From Kuschelorhynchus macadamiae (taxonomy: Eukaryota > Arthropoda > Insecta > Coleoptera > Curculionidae): 64,000 bases of DNA. Made by a program: the position numbers and the translations under genes. This document shows, one piece after another, positions 35,737-46,804 of this stretch. The stretch is taken from the NCBI GenBank assembly GCA_030620095.1, contig JAUTXW010000211.1, positions 112,916 through 176,915 on the forward strand, given 5' to 3'. Under the pieces are notes generated by a model. That model had not been told where the DNA came from. It made no database searches and worked only from the letters and a program-made list of their open reading frames with translations. Every line of letters begins with the position of its first letter. Position 1 is the stretch's first letter.

Positions 35737-36990
35737 TCAGACACTCATTTTGCTCTTCTTAGCCGGCTTTTTGAAAGCAGCCTGTGGGGCATCTCTCGTA
35801 ATAGTCCAGCAGTAGTCGGCTAACATCTCACAGTTCCATATTCCCTGATACCTTCTTTCCATGTTTGAAATATCCTGGTGGAATCTCTCACCGTGCTCGT
35901 CATTTACAGCACCACAATGTTCCGGAAAGTAAACCAGATGAGAATCCAGGAAATGAATTTTCAACGACATATTACAGTCTAGGTTTTAGTAACACAAAAT
36001 AAACTGGGCAATCAGGTCTCTATAGTTTTCTGCTTTTATGTCTTCCAAGAAATTTATTCCAATCATCTTAAAGGCATTCCAACCGTCTTATTCCTTGCCT
36101 TCAAGTATGGAATCGAATTGCGCATCTCCGAAAAGTTTCGTAATCTGGAGACCCGCAAATATTTCCTCTTTAAATTTCGCGTAACTGATTCTAGGAAACT
36201 TTTCTTTTAAATAACTGGAAGCACGGCCTTTTTTGTCCATGGCCTTCAGAAAATTTTTCATTCCCAATATCAAATTATATGAAGTGGTGGTAGTAATGGT
36301 GCACTGGCTACATTTTCTTTCCTGGCTCAAAAGACTCTTTCAGTGGCCAAATTTTCTTTCTGAAGTGATCCGATCACGCTCGACTGTCCCATTCGCAGAG
36401 GAAGCAGAATTTGGTATAACCGAGTTGCCTTCCAAACAAAATCGCAGCAACTTTTAAATCCCCACAAATTTGCCATTTATATCTTTCATATTGTATGGTC
36501 TCCAGTAACAATTTCAAATTAGTATACGTTTCTTTCATGTAGACTGCATGACCAATTGGGACTGAAGTTAACTTGTTTCCATTATGGAGTAACACAGCTT
36601 TAAGACTTAGTTTTGAGGAATTAATGAAAAGTCTCCAGTCTTTTGGATCATAGTCTTGATTCAAAGCTGCCATTAATCCCTCAATGTCCCTACAGTTGTT
36701 AAAAAAGATGGGGTTAGGGTTTTCTGACGGCTTCGGTACACAGAAACTTTTTCTTCATCTTCGTCTTGAGAGGTTGATGGGCTGGCGACATTTTATGGGG
36801 GACAGTTATGGGGAGCCTAATTTGTATCCTGGTCTCCAACTTTGCAGCAAAAATCCAAGTGGAAAGCCTTTTTAATTAAAGGGCAAAGAGTACGTTTTTC
36901 TTTCACAAAAGTCACTTCACCACATATAAAACAAAAAAGATACGGCTTATTTACACAAACTCTCCATATATTGCTCAAAACTCTAATTTC
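35737..36990 (-). pseudogene. broken copy of a multicopy arthropod protein family of unknown function
   Basis: I recognise the family from many insect and other arthropod genomes but know no function for it. In - order: about 36960-36800 reads LFCFICGEVTFVKEKRTLCP, LIKKAFHLDFCCKVGDQDT (a C-x2-C pair). 36673-36374 is open: NQDYDPKDWRLFINSSKLSL ... LHNGNKLTSVPIGHAVYMKE ... YKWQICGDLKVAAILFGRQL GYTKFCFLCEWDSR. After a break, 36330-36088 reads MKNFLKAMDKKG...SYLKEKFPRISYAKFKEEIFAG. After a stop, 35970-35737 reads MSLKIHFLDSHLVYFPEHCG, AVNDEHGERFHQDISNMERR, YQGIWNCEMLADYCWT. Order and spacing match the full-length protein, so this is a nearly complete copy with stops and one or more frameshifts and no visible introns, which fits a retrocopy or transposon-borne copy. 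A further ORF at 36991-37197 (with CPECMGKFPLNEKYVDLLYQ) lies just upstream; whether it belongs is unclear. Confidence 0.75.
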
Positions 36991-37197
36991 TCAAATATGA
37001 ACAGCTTTCGACCAACTGGTGGTTGAAATACAACTACCTAACAATTTAGGATTCATGTTATATGTATTTAAACCCTCTAGAAAGTACATCTGGTATAATA
37101 AATCTACGTATTTCTCATTTAATGGGAATTTTCCCATACATTCAGGGCAGGTAGGTAAATTATCATAATAAGCATGGATGTATAAAACCGGAGCCAA

Positions 37198-38217
37198 CTG
37201 AGTTTCTACCTACGCCACTACTCTTGATTTTTGGGTATAATTTAAAATAAATTGAATATGTAGTTTTTACGCTGATTTTTCCGTCATATTGAATTTGTAT
37301 CAGTTTAATTTTTATGCAAAATTTGAACTCAATTGAATAAGAAGATTTGTTTACGTTACTTTTTTAAACATTTTATTTGGCCGCCATTTGGTTTCACCAT
37401 CTTGAATTCGTAACACAATTTTACCATTCTATCTCTATGTTACATTTAATGCTTGCACCTAATTTGAAATGAATCTAATAAGTAGTTTCTCAGACTGGTT
37501 TTTTAAACATTGTACTAGGCCGCCATTTTGTTTTGCTATCTTGGATTCGTACCAAAGTGTTACCAGTTCTTTCCTATGTAATACTTAATTTTGTACAAAA
37601 TTTGAGATAAATTGGATAACTAGTTTTTTGTAATATTTTTTTTTAACATTTCACACACATTTTTTTCGGGCATATTGGAGTTTTACCAAAATATTACCAG
37701 ATCATCCCCATATGTTCCTTAATTTCTGACCAAAATTTGAGTCAATCGGGTATGTAGTTTTTCAGCTACGCAGCGAAATGACAGACCGACGGAATTGAAA
37801 CATATTTTTGGCATCTAGGGACACTAAAACATAAAGATACGTAAAATGTGGGAGGATGATTTTTTCACGATTACAAACATTTTCTTTGGCTACCATTTTG
37901 TGCTGCCATCTTCAATTTGTACTAGAATTTTGCCAGTTCCTATCAAAATTTTACCGAAAATTTGAGGAAAATAGTTTTTTTAACATTTCATTACGCCGCC
38001 ATTTTGTTTTGCCATATTGGATTTCTACCAAAATCTTACCAGGTTATCCCAATATGACCCTCAATTTTGTATCAAAATTTAAAGCCAATAGGGTAAGTAG
38101 TTTTTTTAGCTATGTCGCAGACAGATCTGTTTTGATCTAGAGACTTAGAAACGTAAAGATCTGAAAAATATTTTGGAGGGTGATTTTTTCAAGATTACTT
38201 TCCTTTTACCAGGGAAA
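37198..38217 (-). repeat. mosaic repeat, copy 9
   Basis: Units headed gccgccatttggtttcacca (37381), gccgccattttgttttgcta (37520) and gccgccattttgttttgcca (about 37996), with cagaccgac near 37783 and the terminus tccttttaccagggaaa at 38201-38217. That terminus is where a hAT MITE inserted. Confidence 0.85.
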
Positions 38218-38551
38218 CAATGGAGTAGCTACGGGGGGCTAGGGGGCACTATGCACCACCGTTCTTCTTAAGTGGTGCCCTTTGTAAATCCCGCCGCCTT
38301 TTCCGGTAAGCAATGCTTTGTCTCCAGTAAATACGGTGTCATGAACTTTGTTTTAGTCGTCATTTGTACTAGGCATTATTTTGTACGACACCAAAACGTC
38401 GTGATTTTTTTTTAAGCGTCACTTGTTTTTGCTAGGCGTTATTTGTATATTTGGTGTTCGCAAAAAATATTATTTTAGCGCTACTTTACTTCATTCTACC
38501 GCCCCTATTATGGACTGCTCCCTCCGCTGCTAACAGTTGGCTACGCCACTG
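38218..38551. mobile_element. hAT-type MITE, 334 bp
   Basis: Left end caatggagtagctac; right end (complement) cagtggcgtagccaac. Flanks cagggaaa (38210-38217) and gagggaag (38552-38559) match at 6 of 8 positions, so the duplication has decayed. It sits in the terminal motif of mosaic copy 9. There is no ORF. Confidence 0.65.
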
Positions 38552-38559
38552 GAGGGAAG

Positions 38560-39049
38560 TAAAACTTATAATAAAATCTAAATTCCAGATTAGCAGCATC
38601 CAATAATAATCTAGCTAAGTACCGAAAACCGCTATAAAATAACTAATTTAAGTAAATGACTAAAGAGACAAAATTACATCGTCCTGGGCTCACTTAGAAG
38701 TAAGTGACGAAGACAACACTCCAACAGATGCAGAGATATATTCTACATAGTTATTAATGTAGTATACGAATTTTGTAATATTCCACATTTCTTGGTTTGA
38801 AGTTTGAAGTTTCGGGTAAAGGCTCTTTTACCCAATTGCTCGAAGTTCCCTCATTATTAAGGAAGGTACAATATAATATACAATTTGTATGTGATTTATG
38901 ATATTACTAAATAACCAGAAATGTTCAGAATAAAATTTGTCATGCTTTCCTTAACTTGATAAAAGGAGGTAATTCATAAAAGAGAAGTTCCTTGCAAACA
39001 CGTTTAACTATTTTTAGGTCTGCAAATGCAACAGTTTTGGTTGTTTATT
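38560..39049. other. unassigned DNA
   Basis: Contains a degraded cgggtaaaggctcttttacc / gttccctc phrase at 38815-38860, perhaps a relic of the mosaic right end. Nothing else recognised. Confidence 0.4.
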
Positions 39050-39057
39050 GTCTAGAC

Positions 39058-39239
39058 CAGGGGTTCTCAATTTTTTTTGTCACATACCACTCTACTACAT
39101 GTGTATCACGGATGAGTCGCGTAACCCCAAACTATTATAAATTTCGTTAGTATAGAAACGGAGCTTATTTCTCAAAAAATGTATATCTGCTTACGTACCA
39201 CATAGAGAATATCTGCGTACCACGGTTTGAGAAACCCTG
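39058..39239. mobile_element. hAT MITE, 182 bp, perfect 8-bp TSD
   Basis: Ends caggggttctcaa and ttgagaaaccctg are inverted. gtctagac occurs exactly on both sides (39050-39057, 39240-39247). A caggggttctcaaa terminus is the common hAT/Charlie-like type. Confidence 0.9.
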
Positions 39240-39247
39240 GTCTAGAC

Positions 39248-40021
39248 TAACTTAATTTTTTAAGTACTTATAATGCTGTTAGACTTTAAATCCTATACTT
39301 ATTGAAACTTATATATAGATAAGAATTATTTTACAGTTTGTGGAAATAAACCCCGAGTCAAAACATTATTTATCAGTGAAACTAATGTTGATGATATAAG
39401 ATCACTTTCTAAGCGCCGAGTTCTTTTGTAAATTTAATACAATATTTTTTACCTCCATCTCATTTATAAGTTCCAGATATACATTATGATAACATTAATA
39501 ATAGCTAATTTCAGACAATTTTATGTTGGTTAATAGAAAACGTGTTTTTTACAATGTATGTATTTCGTAAACTATATTTTTTTGATAACTTACAGGGGTG
39601 TGTACACGTGCTAAAGTAATGAAACAAAAGGTGTGACTGTATACCGTGTATATTATCCATATCCAAAATTATAGCAGATCGCTTTCCACTAACTAGTCAA
39701 CATCAGTGCTACTCGTCAGTAAACTGACAGACAGATACATGGTTTTAAAAACAATGCGCTTAAAAAAAATCTTTTTACATGTAACATATGCAAAACAAAC
39801 GCTGGCGAACACCAAATTTAAAAACATTTTTATTGCTTAAAAAGCAGCTATATTTTACGTAGGCATTATGATTTTTTCCCTGTTTCATTCAACAGGGATA
39901 AACTGGTAAATTTTTTGTGCGAATGCTATTTACTACTACTACATTTCCTTTTTTTGTTTTTTTTTAATTTTTTTGTACTGACTTGGTATAATCCCGTCAG
40001 TATAAAATACAACCACAGGAA
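39248..40021. other. unassigned AT-rich DNA
   Basis: No gene recognised. Confidence 0.4.
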
Positions 40022-40454
40022 TACTGTCAGACAACAAGTCGAGATAATAATAATAACTTACCTAGCAAACACGGACTACCTCCAGCGACATAACCAGGTG
40101 TGTAACATCATACACCAGAAGCTTGCCAATAAATATGGGCTCCTGAACACCTCTGTGTCCTATTATAAATACTAGCCAAGTTCAGTGCTTGAAAATAATA
40201 CTTTCAAACTGTACTACGACCGGGCAATTATTACCGACAGACGAGTGACGAATAATTGGCCTGATGTGGTATTGTTAAATAAGGACACAAAGACAGCTTA
40301 TTTGGTAGATGTCGCTATACCCAACACTCATTTCTCACGTAGTGAGAAAATGCTTACAGGAGACACAACAGATAGAACCAATAGAAACCAGCCCACTCCT
40401 TTTGAGGCATGCATCCGGGATAGGCTTGGAACCCAACATTTGTTGAGAAAGTGA
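40022..40454 (+). pseudogene. restriction-like-endonuclease LINE, C-terminal fragment
   Basis: Starts beside gagataataataataac at 40042-40059. Reads YLQRHNQVCNIIHQKLANKY and, after a stop, VLENNTFKLYYDRAIITDRR ... WPDVVLLNKDTKTAYLVDVA IPNTH: the PD-(D/E)xK nuclease core (PDVV...VDVA) used by R2/R4/Dong-group LINEs. It breaks off soon after, and the remaining frame to 40454 is uncertain. Confidence 0.75.
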
Positions 40455-40544
40455 TTGTCAATTTCTATAATAATAATGCGGTTTGGGCTAGACAAGAACT
40501 GTCAGCATAAAGAAGGGTAGGATTCAGTAGGATGGATTTGAGAT

Positions 40545-41912
40545 GCAGAACGGTCAGAGTATGGAAGCAATGCGACATGGAGATACCAACAAATATCTTG
40601 GTAAAAACTAAGGGCAGTGTATCAATCGTGAGTAATGAAGGATGAACTGACAAGCGAGTTTACAAGAAGAATACTACAATTGCTAAAATCAAAACTTAAC
40701 AGCAAAAATGTGTCTAGGACAATTAACATCCACGCTTGTTCTGTGCTTGGCTATTGATTTAGGATTATTAAGTGGTCCAACACACACATACATCAATAAC
40801 CTGCAGCGAAAAATCAGAACTTTACTCACAAAGGCACAAGCGTCATCCATGAAGTGCCATAGAACGTACGACAATTCCACGGCATCAAGGCGGAAGAGGA
40901 TTAAGCCATATCTCAAAGCCGCTAGACCAAAAAATCACCAAACTACGAAGCTATTTTCAACAAAAAGCACGCACATCTGACTTACCTTAGATTAAATGTG
41001 ATTCGGATAACTTTACGCCTTTAAAGCTAAAAAAACAGCAAGTTTCAACTCACTACGAATCCGTAGATGAGAAACTGAACAACATAGCATCTAACTACTG
41101 GCTGATGTCGGGACGGATGTTTCCTGAAACGGAGAGTTTCCTAGGTGCCATACAAGATCAGGTAATTCCAACCAGAAACTACTTAAAATATAGAACGAAA
41201 GATGCCACAGTGTTAAATGACAGCTGCAGGTATGGATGTCGGATGTCAGAGACCATACAGCATGTCACAGGTGGATGTCAAATGTTCGCTGCTAGTGAAC
41301 TAGCAGATAAATTACAGTTCTTGCAGGAACAAAGAGTGCCATATTATATGTACAATCCTAAGCCAATTTTAGAAAATAATCTTTACAATTTCCATTGGGA
41401 CCGCACTGTTTTGACAGACCAATCTAACATTTATAATAGACCAGATCTTATTCTTGTAGATAAAAGGGCAAGAAAAACAACTTTAATAGAGGTGGCTATA
41501 CCGAATACTCATAATTTACGTCCGAAGTATGCAGAAAAGATTGGAAAATATCGTGACTTAGAGGAACAGATCAGTAGACAGTGGGGAATGAAGAGCGTTC
41601 GAACGCCTTTCATTATGTCAACAACAGGAGTTATCCCAAAAAACTTGCTCCAGAACATCAAGGAGCTTGGTCTTAATGAACGTCTTTTTCAGGCCATGCA
41701 AAAGGCAGTACTACTCGCGACATCCCGAATAGTTTGCAAGTTTATGGGTAACTTAAAAACCAATCAACCACCAAAATGGACCCAATAATACGGAAAGGGC
41801 CCCATCAGAGCTCAATCCTTTTGATATGTAAATATCTGAGATGAGTGAATGTTCCCCTCTGTTTAGCGAGGGAATGCGAATGCCACTTTAAAAATAACAA
41901 TAATAATAATAA
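40545..41912 (+). pseudogene. restriction-like-endonuclease LINE, thumb to 3' end
   Basis: 40640-41100 (frameshifted) reads DELTSEFTRRILQLLKSKLN ... IIKWSNTHI, the RT thumb. The 227-codon ORF 41105-41788 reads MFPETESFLGAIQDQVIPTR, then the zinc motif CRYGCRMSETIQHVTGGCQ (C-x3-C-x7-H-x4/5-C), then RPDLILVDKRARKTTLIEVA (nuclease PD...E) and a C-terminal VIPKNLLQNIKELGL segment. The 3' end has aataacaataataataataa at about 41889-41910. The missing RT core makes it 5'-truncated. The nuclease would nick target DNA to prime reverse transcription. Confidence 0.8.
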
Positions 41913-42029
41913 ACAAATAAGTAAAAAAATGAAATAAATTACAGTTTATAGAATGTGTATAAAGTTATTACCAAATAATTATATGCATATATAGACTGTT
42001 ATTGCAAATAGTAGAATTCCGTAGGAGGG
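41913..42029. other. short spacer
   Basis: AT-rich; no feature. Confidence 0.4.
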
Positions 42030-42375
42030 AAGTTGTGGGTAAAGGTGAATTTGTCGCTTTTTACTTCCTTCGTAAAAGGGAAGTATTGTAATCGTGAAAA
42101 GACTTTCTTCTGAGATGTTTTCAGATCTTTACGTTTCAGGGTTCCTAGATGCATGCTAAAACATGTTTTCTCAATTCCGTCGGTCTGTCTGTCTGTTCGC
42201 GGCATAGCTAAACGACTATTTACTCGATTGACTTTACATTTTAGTCAAAAATCAAAAGTCATATGGGGATGACCTGGTAACATTTTGGTAAAAAAACAGT
42301 ATGTCGAAACTAAATGGCGGCCTAAAAATCACCTTATTACTTCCCTCGTAAAAGGAAAGTATTTTTAATTATGAT
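42030..42375 (+). repeat. mosaic repeat, minimal copy 10
   Basis: Compact copy: a right-end-like gagggaagttgtgggtaaag (42027-42046), then acttccttcgtaaaagggaagt, the cgtgaaaagac motif, a GTCT module (about 42181-42197), one ATGGCGG unit, and acttccctcgtaaaaggaaagt at 42341-42362. The array is reduced to a single unit. Confidence 0.8.
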
Positions 42376-42519
42376 ATAGTTGCGTTTATTCAGTGAGACT
42401 AGAAACATTGCTTTGAGTCTATTGCACCTGGGTTACCTATCTTGAAGCAAAATATTTTGCACTTAAGCTGAACGCAATTAGCAAGAAATACATAAGTTTG
42501 TTTCCAAGACAATAAAAGT
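42376..42519. other. spacer
   Basis: No feature seen. Confidence 0.35.
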
Positions 42520-44735
42520 AAATATGACAGGCGTTTTGGAGTTCCATTGTCTAATTTAAAAAAATAGTACGTTTCAGCTGGTTAGTCTTAGGTTAGTCTC
42601 TCCGCCGTCTTCAGGCGAACGCTGAATAAGTGCCGCATTTACAAGACTATTTATACTAATCTGAATGCAATGGTAGCTGTATAGGTTTCTTTGGCTGTGA
42701 GTTTTGACTTATGAGGTGGCCTCTTGGAGAGTTAGTGACGCTGAATGCTATCTTAAGTTGTATCACTGTTCTTCTTTTCTTCTCATAAAGGCCTTTAACG
42801 TAAGAAATATCAAGTATATGTTTTCGTTCTGTATCTTCCACTCACTTAGTTCTATCTTCCCGTTGCTCCAAAATCCATTCTTCATTAGATCTTCTTTGAT
42901 GATATTTATCTCTTGTTTGAGTGAATCTGTGGAATTACCTAATTCCTTATCAAAAGATTTTCTTAAAAAGGGTTATTTGTTGTGTCTTTCTTCATCGCAT
43001 GTGTGATGCAGGTGCAGGTGTTAATGTGTGAAAGATACTCCTGTAATTTTTCGTTGTTTCTATCCCAAACAAAAAAGATATCGTCTATGTATCTTAAGCA
43101 AAGCTTCAGTCTCCTCCCATATTTTCTATGGTTTTAATTCAAATTCAAATTTCAATTCAAAACTATTTTATTAGTCAGTTAAATACAATAACATGTAAAT
43201 TATAATTTAAAATAATATTAGTTCTGGCGAATAAGGACATTACTGCGATTATAAAACCACCACCGACATAAGGATGTATGTCGGAGTAGCCTTGTCCTAG
43301 AAAGATATATTACCTAATTTTAATATTAATAATACAACTTAAATGCGAGCATAAACACATATTTATATATAGTTAACCTTATAATTTCAACAAAAGGAGA
43401 GTTTCAGGAACAGGCAAAGCAGCGATACACAAATACGAGCGGTGCAGAACGGGCGCAAAACAAGCAACCACAAAAAATGATAAAAAAATTAGATTTTAAT
43501 TGGAAAGTCGGCACACCAGCGGATTAACTAAAAAAAATATTTATATATAGATTTAACTAACTGACTGTATGAGTTTTGTTTAAAAGCAGATCGAGATAGA
43601 AAAGAAAAAAAATAACCAGCTATTGCTAAATGTTTCGTTGCTCATTTAAAAGTAAATTCTTAATGTATTCATTAAATTTAAAAACTGAAAAAACTCTATT
43701 GTGATTAGGAAGATTGTTCCATAATTGGATTGCTACAAAACTAAACAATTTTTGAAAATTTGCTGTTTTGTGGGGTGGTATTGTAAAATTATTTACTTTT
43801 CTAGTAAGATGAGAGTGATTATGTATATTAAATAGGGCTCTTAAATATGGGGGCTGACCAGTTTTCAATACCTTATAGATTAGAGACAGTTAATGACATT
43901 TACTTCTGTTTAGCATTGACAAAATTGAATTATTGTTAATCCCTATTCATCCCACATAAATGTTCACGGCGAGAACAAACAGTCCATTGTTAGTCTCCCA
44001 TCCTGATTGAAGAATGTGTCCGTTTTCTAACAGCATGAGTTACTAACACTATAGTACCTCTATTATTACATTTGTTGGTAGACTACAATCTCGAAAAATT
44101 TTATTTAAAAATTATCAGTCCTACATTTCGAAAGTGACACCCTGTATATCGAAAACAATGATGTTGTGTGAGAAATCTAGCTCTATTATACACACATTTT
44201 TTACTTTTGTAGAAATGTCTTGAAAATAGGGGTTCTCAGACCATTCGTCTAACTCTTAAATCCGAGATACGTTTTGCGGCGTAAACACAGCCACTTACCT
44301 CTCAACCTCTTTCAGTAGAACGGAAATTTTCCCTTTTACGCAAACAGAAATTCTGCAAAAATATATCATCCTTGTAACAAACGGTTCTTTACCTTTACCA
44401 CCACATTCGATAATACTCTGAAAAGCTGCCTGTTAGGATTTATGTTATTACTTACTTATGCAAATAATGTAGTACCAATATTTTTTTTTTATTATTTATA
44501 CGCTGATAGTTTTTATGCCTCATAAAATATTAAGAATGAACTCCGTGAGCTCCCCATAGTAACGCATATTATGATAATGTCCGGTACAATCTGCATGCTA
44601 TAATTATTAAATGCATTAATAATTGCAACCGCTTCAGGGAAATTCACAGCTTTTTGTTGTAGTTCTTGACCTTCTGAATAAAAGATACCAGCGGCACATG
44701 AAAATCATTCGGGCCGTTTTGGAAATACAACCGTC
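42520..44735 (-). pseudogene. Penelope-like relic, copy B (paralogue of 9768-11660)
   Basis: 42523-43137 and 43936-44720 follow copy A block by block: gttttggagttccattgtct at 42535, ggcctttaacgtaagaaata, ctttacctttaccaccacat, and so on. On the - strand, about 43110-43060 reads LRYIDDIFFVWDRNNEKLQE, the RT YxDD block. The ORF of the - strand is more readable here than in A (SLKQEINIIKEDLMKNGFWS). It is interrupted by a LINE at 43138-43935. Both copies are directly followed by a + oriented mosaic repeat. Confidence 0.75.
43138..43935 (-). pseudogene. LINE 3' fragment inserted in Penelope copy B
   Basis: Absent from copy A, where ttttctatggttttaat joins directly to ctctattcattcc. The - strand ORF 43868-43626 ends AIQLWNNLPNHNRVFSVFKF NEYIKNLLL, the typical last residues of jockey/CR1-group ORF2. 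The 3' end is a heptamer-like (tttgaat)n tail seen as attcaaattcaaatttcaat at 43138-43160. Flanks share ttaat. Confidence 0.75.
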
Positions 44736-46060
44736 CGAAGGAAGTATTGTAATCGTGAAAAAATCACCCTCCGAGATTTTCTCAAATCTTTACGTTTCGG
44801 GGTCCCTAGATACCGAAAAACATGTTTTCTCAATTCCATCAGTCTGTCTGTTCGCGGCATAGCTAAAAAACTACTTACCCGATTGACTTCAAAGTTTGAT
44901 CAAAAATTGAGGGTTATATTGGGATGACCTGGTAACATTTTGGTAAAAATCCAATGTGGTAAAACAAAATGGAAGCCTAGCGAAATGTTAAAAAAAAATA
45001 ATTACTAAAAAACTAATTGTCCAATTTACCTGAAAAATGTACAAAAACCAAGTAATACATAGTAATCAACTGGTGAAATGGTGGTACGAATACAAAATGG
45101 CGGCTTAATAAAGTATTTAAAAATTCATGATGAAAAAACTATTTAATACTTAGATTGATTTCGAATTTTGTGCAAGAAATAATTGTGGTATAGAGATGAA
45201 CTGGTAAAACTGTGGTACGAATTCAATGGCGGGACAAAATGGCGGCCAAATGAATTATTTGTAATCGCGAAAAAAATTCCAGGTTTTACATATCCTTACA
45301 TTTTAGCATCCCTAGATGCCAAAAAATATGTTTTCTCATTTCCATTGGTCTGTGTGTCGGTCAGTCTATCAGTTCGCGGCGTGCCTAAAAACTACTTACA
45401 CGATTGGTTTTAAATTTTGGTAAAAAATAAGGGTTATGTAGAGATGACCTGCTAATATTTTAATTAAAAATCCAATACGGCGAAACCAAATGACGGCCTA
45501 GTGAAATGTTAAAAAAATCATTACTAAAAAACCAATTAACCAATTTATCTCAAATTTTGCACAAAAATCAAGTGTTACATAGAAATCAATCTGTAATATT
45601 TTGGTCCGATCCAAAGCAGCAAAACAAAATGGCGACCTAATAAATTATTTAAAAAATCAGCATAAAAAACTACTTATTAGAATAATTTAAAATTTTGGGC
45701 AAGCATTAAGTGTGATATAAAGATAAGCTGGTAAAATTGTGGTACGAATTCAAAACCGCGAAACAAAATGGCGGCCAAATAAAATGTCTAAAAAATCAGT
45801 ATAAAAAAATCTTCTTATCGGTCTTAAAGAATGTGTAAAAACTACCTATTCAATTTATTTTAAATCATGCTCAAAAATTAAGTATGGCATATATAGAAAC
45901 TGGTAAAATATCGGTACGAACCCAATTTGATGGAACAAAATTGCGCCGAATAAAAACATTTGAAAAGACAGTATACTAAATAAACGACTATATGTGCGGA
46001 ACTAAACTGGGTTACACTTTACTATTTCTTACAAAAGGAATTACTCATAATAAGGGAAGT
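44736..46060 (+). repeat. mosaic repeat, copy 11
   Basis: Left end ccgaaggaagtattgtaatc, GTCTGTCTGTT near 44843, and array units with aacaaaatggcggc near 45232 and 45760. The right module has aactaaactgggttacactt and ataagggaagtt, degenerate, at about 45994-46060. Confidence 0.85.
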
Positions 46061-46804
46061 TTAAATTTTAAATGATACTCTAATATTTTCCTTTGCAATC
46101 TTCGTAATATCCCGATTTCAACAATGTATGTTCTATATTTAATCTAACCGTTTTATCAATATTTCACATTAGAGAAAAAGAGAATGAATTAAGCATCATG
46201 CTCAAGTAATTTGATTTTACATGTGCTCAACTGATATAACTATTAGAGGTGTCTTTGAAGATGATCGAGATATATATACTCTCCGATATTCCCCAGAAGT
46301 TTCGGTAATATTTAAGAATTATCCCTCAATATTAACCAGACGGTTAAAATTTAAAATTTTTCAATACCAGAAATCTTATCGGGTTTCTTTGTTCCAGTGT
46401 TTTATAAAACTTAAGAAAGGCCGAATAATTTCAAAAACCTTATTGCGAGTCGAATCATTAAATTGATCAATATGGTGATGTGCAATAAAATATTACCAAT
46501 TAACAATTTCCTTTGGATAAATTCGTCATCACACAGCACAGATACCGGAATTATCAAATGACAACTTATTCAGTATTACATTTCATAATCATATCCATAA
46601 CTCAAATATCGATCAGCGCTCCCATTCCTAACTCTATTAGTGGGGCCAGTGCGAACGAATATAAAAACACAAATTGAAACCACGAACCCAGGTTATTTTG
46701 TAGTATCTTATCAATACGGTTACGAACTCCTCTCATTTAGGACGGAAGGTCTGTGATCTCGTGCGATTCCGATATTTTCGATAACCGATACAGTAATAAA
46801 TAAA
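46061..46804 (+). promoter_or_regulatory. upstream region of TMEM205
   Basis: 744 bp between a mosaic repeat and the TMEM205 start codon must hold the promoter and 5' UTR. The last 200 bp are less AT-rich (cccattcctaactctattagtggggcc; acggaaggtctgtgatctcg). I see no clear TATA box. The 81-codon ORF at 46221-46466 lacks any recognisable feature. Confidence 0.45.

Noticed and set aside
46221..46466. 81-codon ORF upstream of TMEM205 as an upstream exon or separate gene
   Set aside because: No homology I recognise and no splice donor joining it in frame to exon 1; the TMEM205 start has its own good context.
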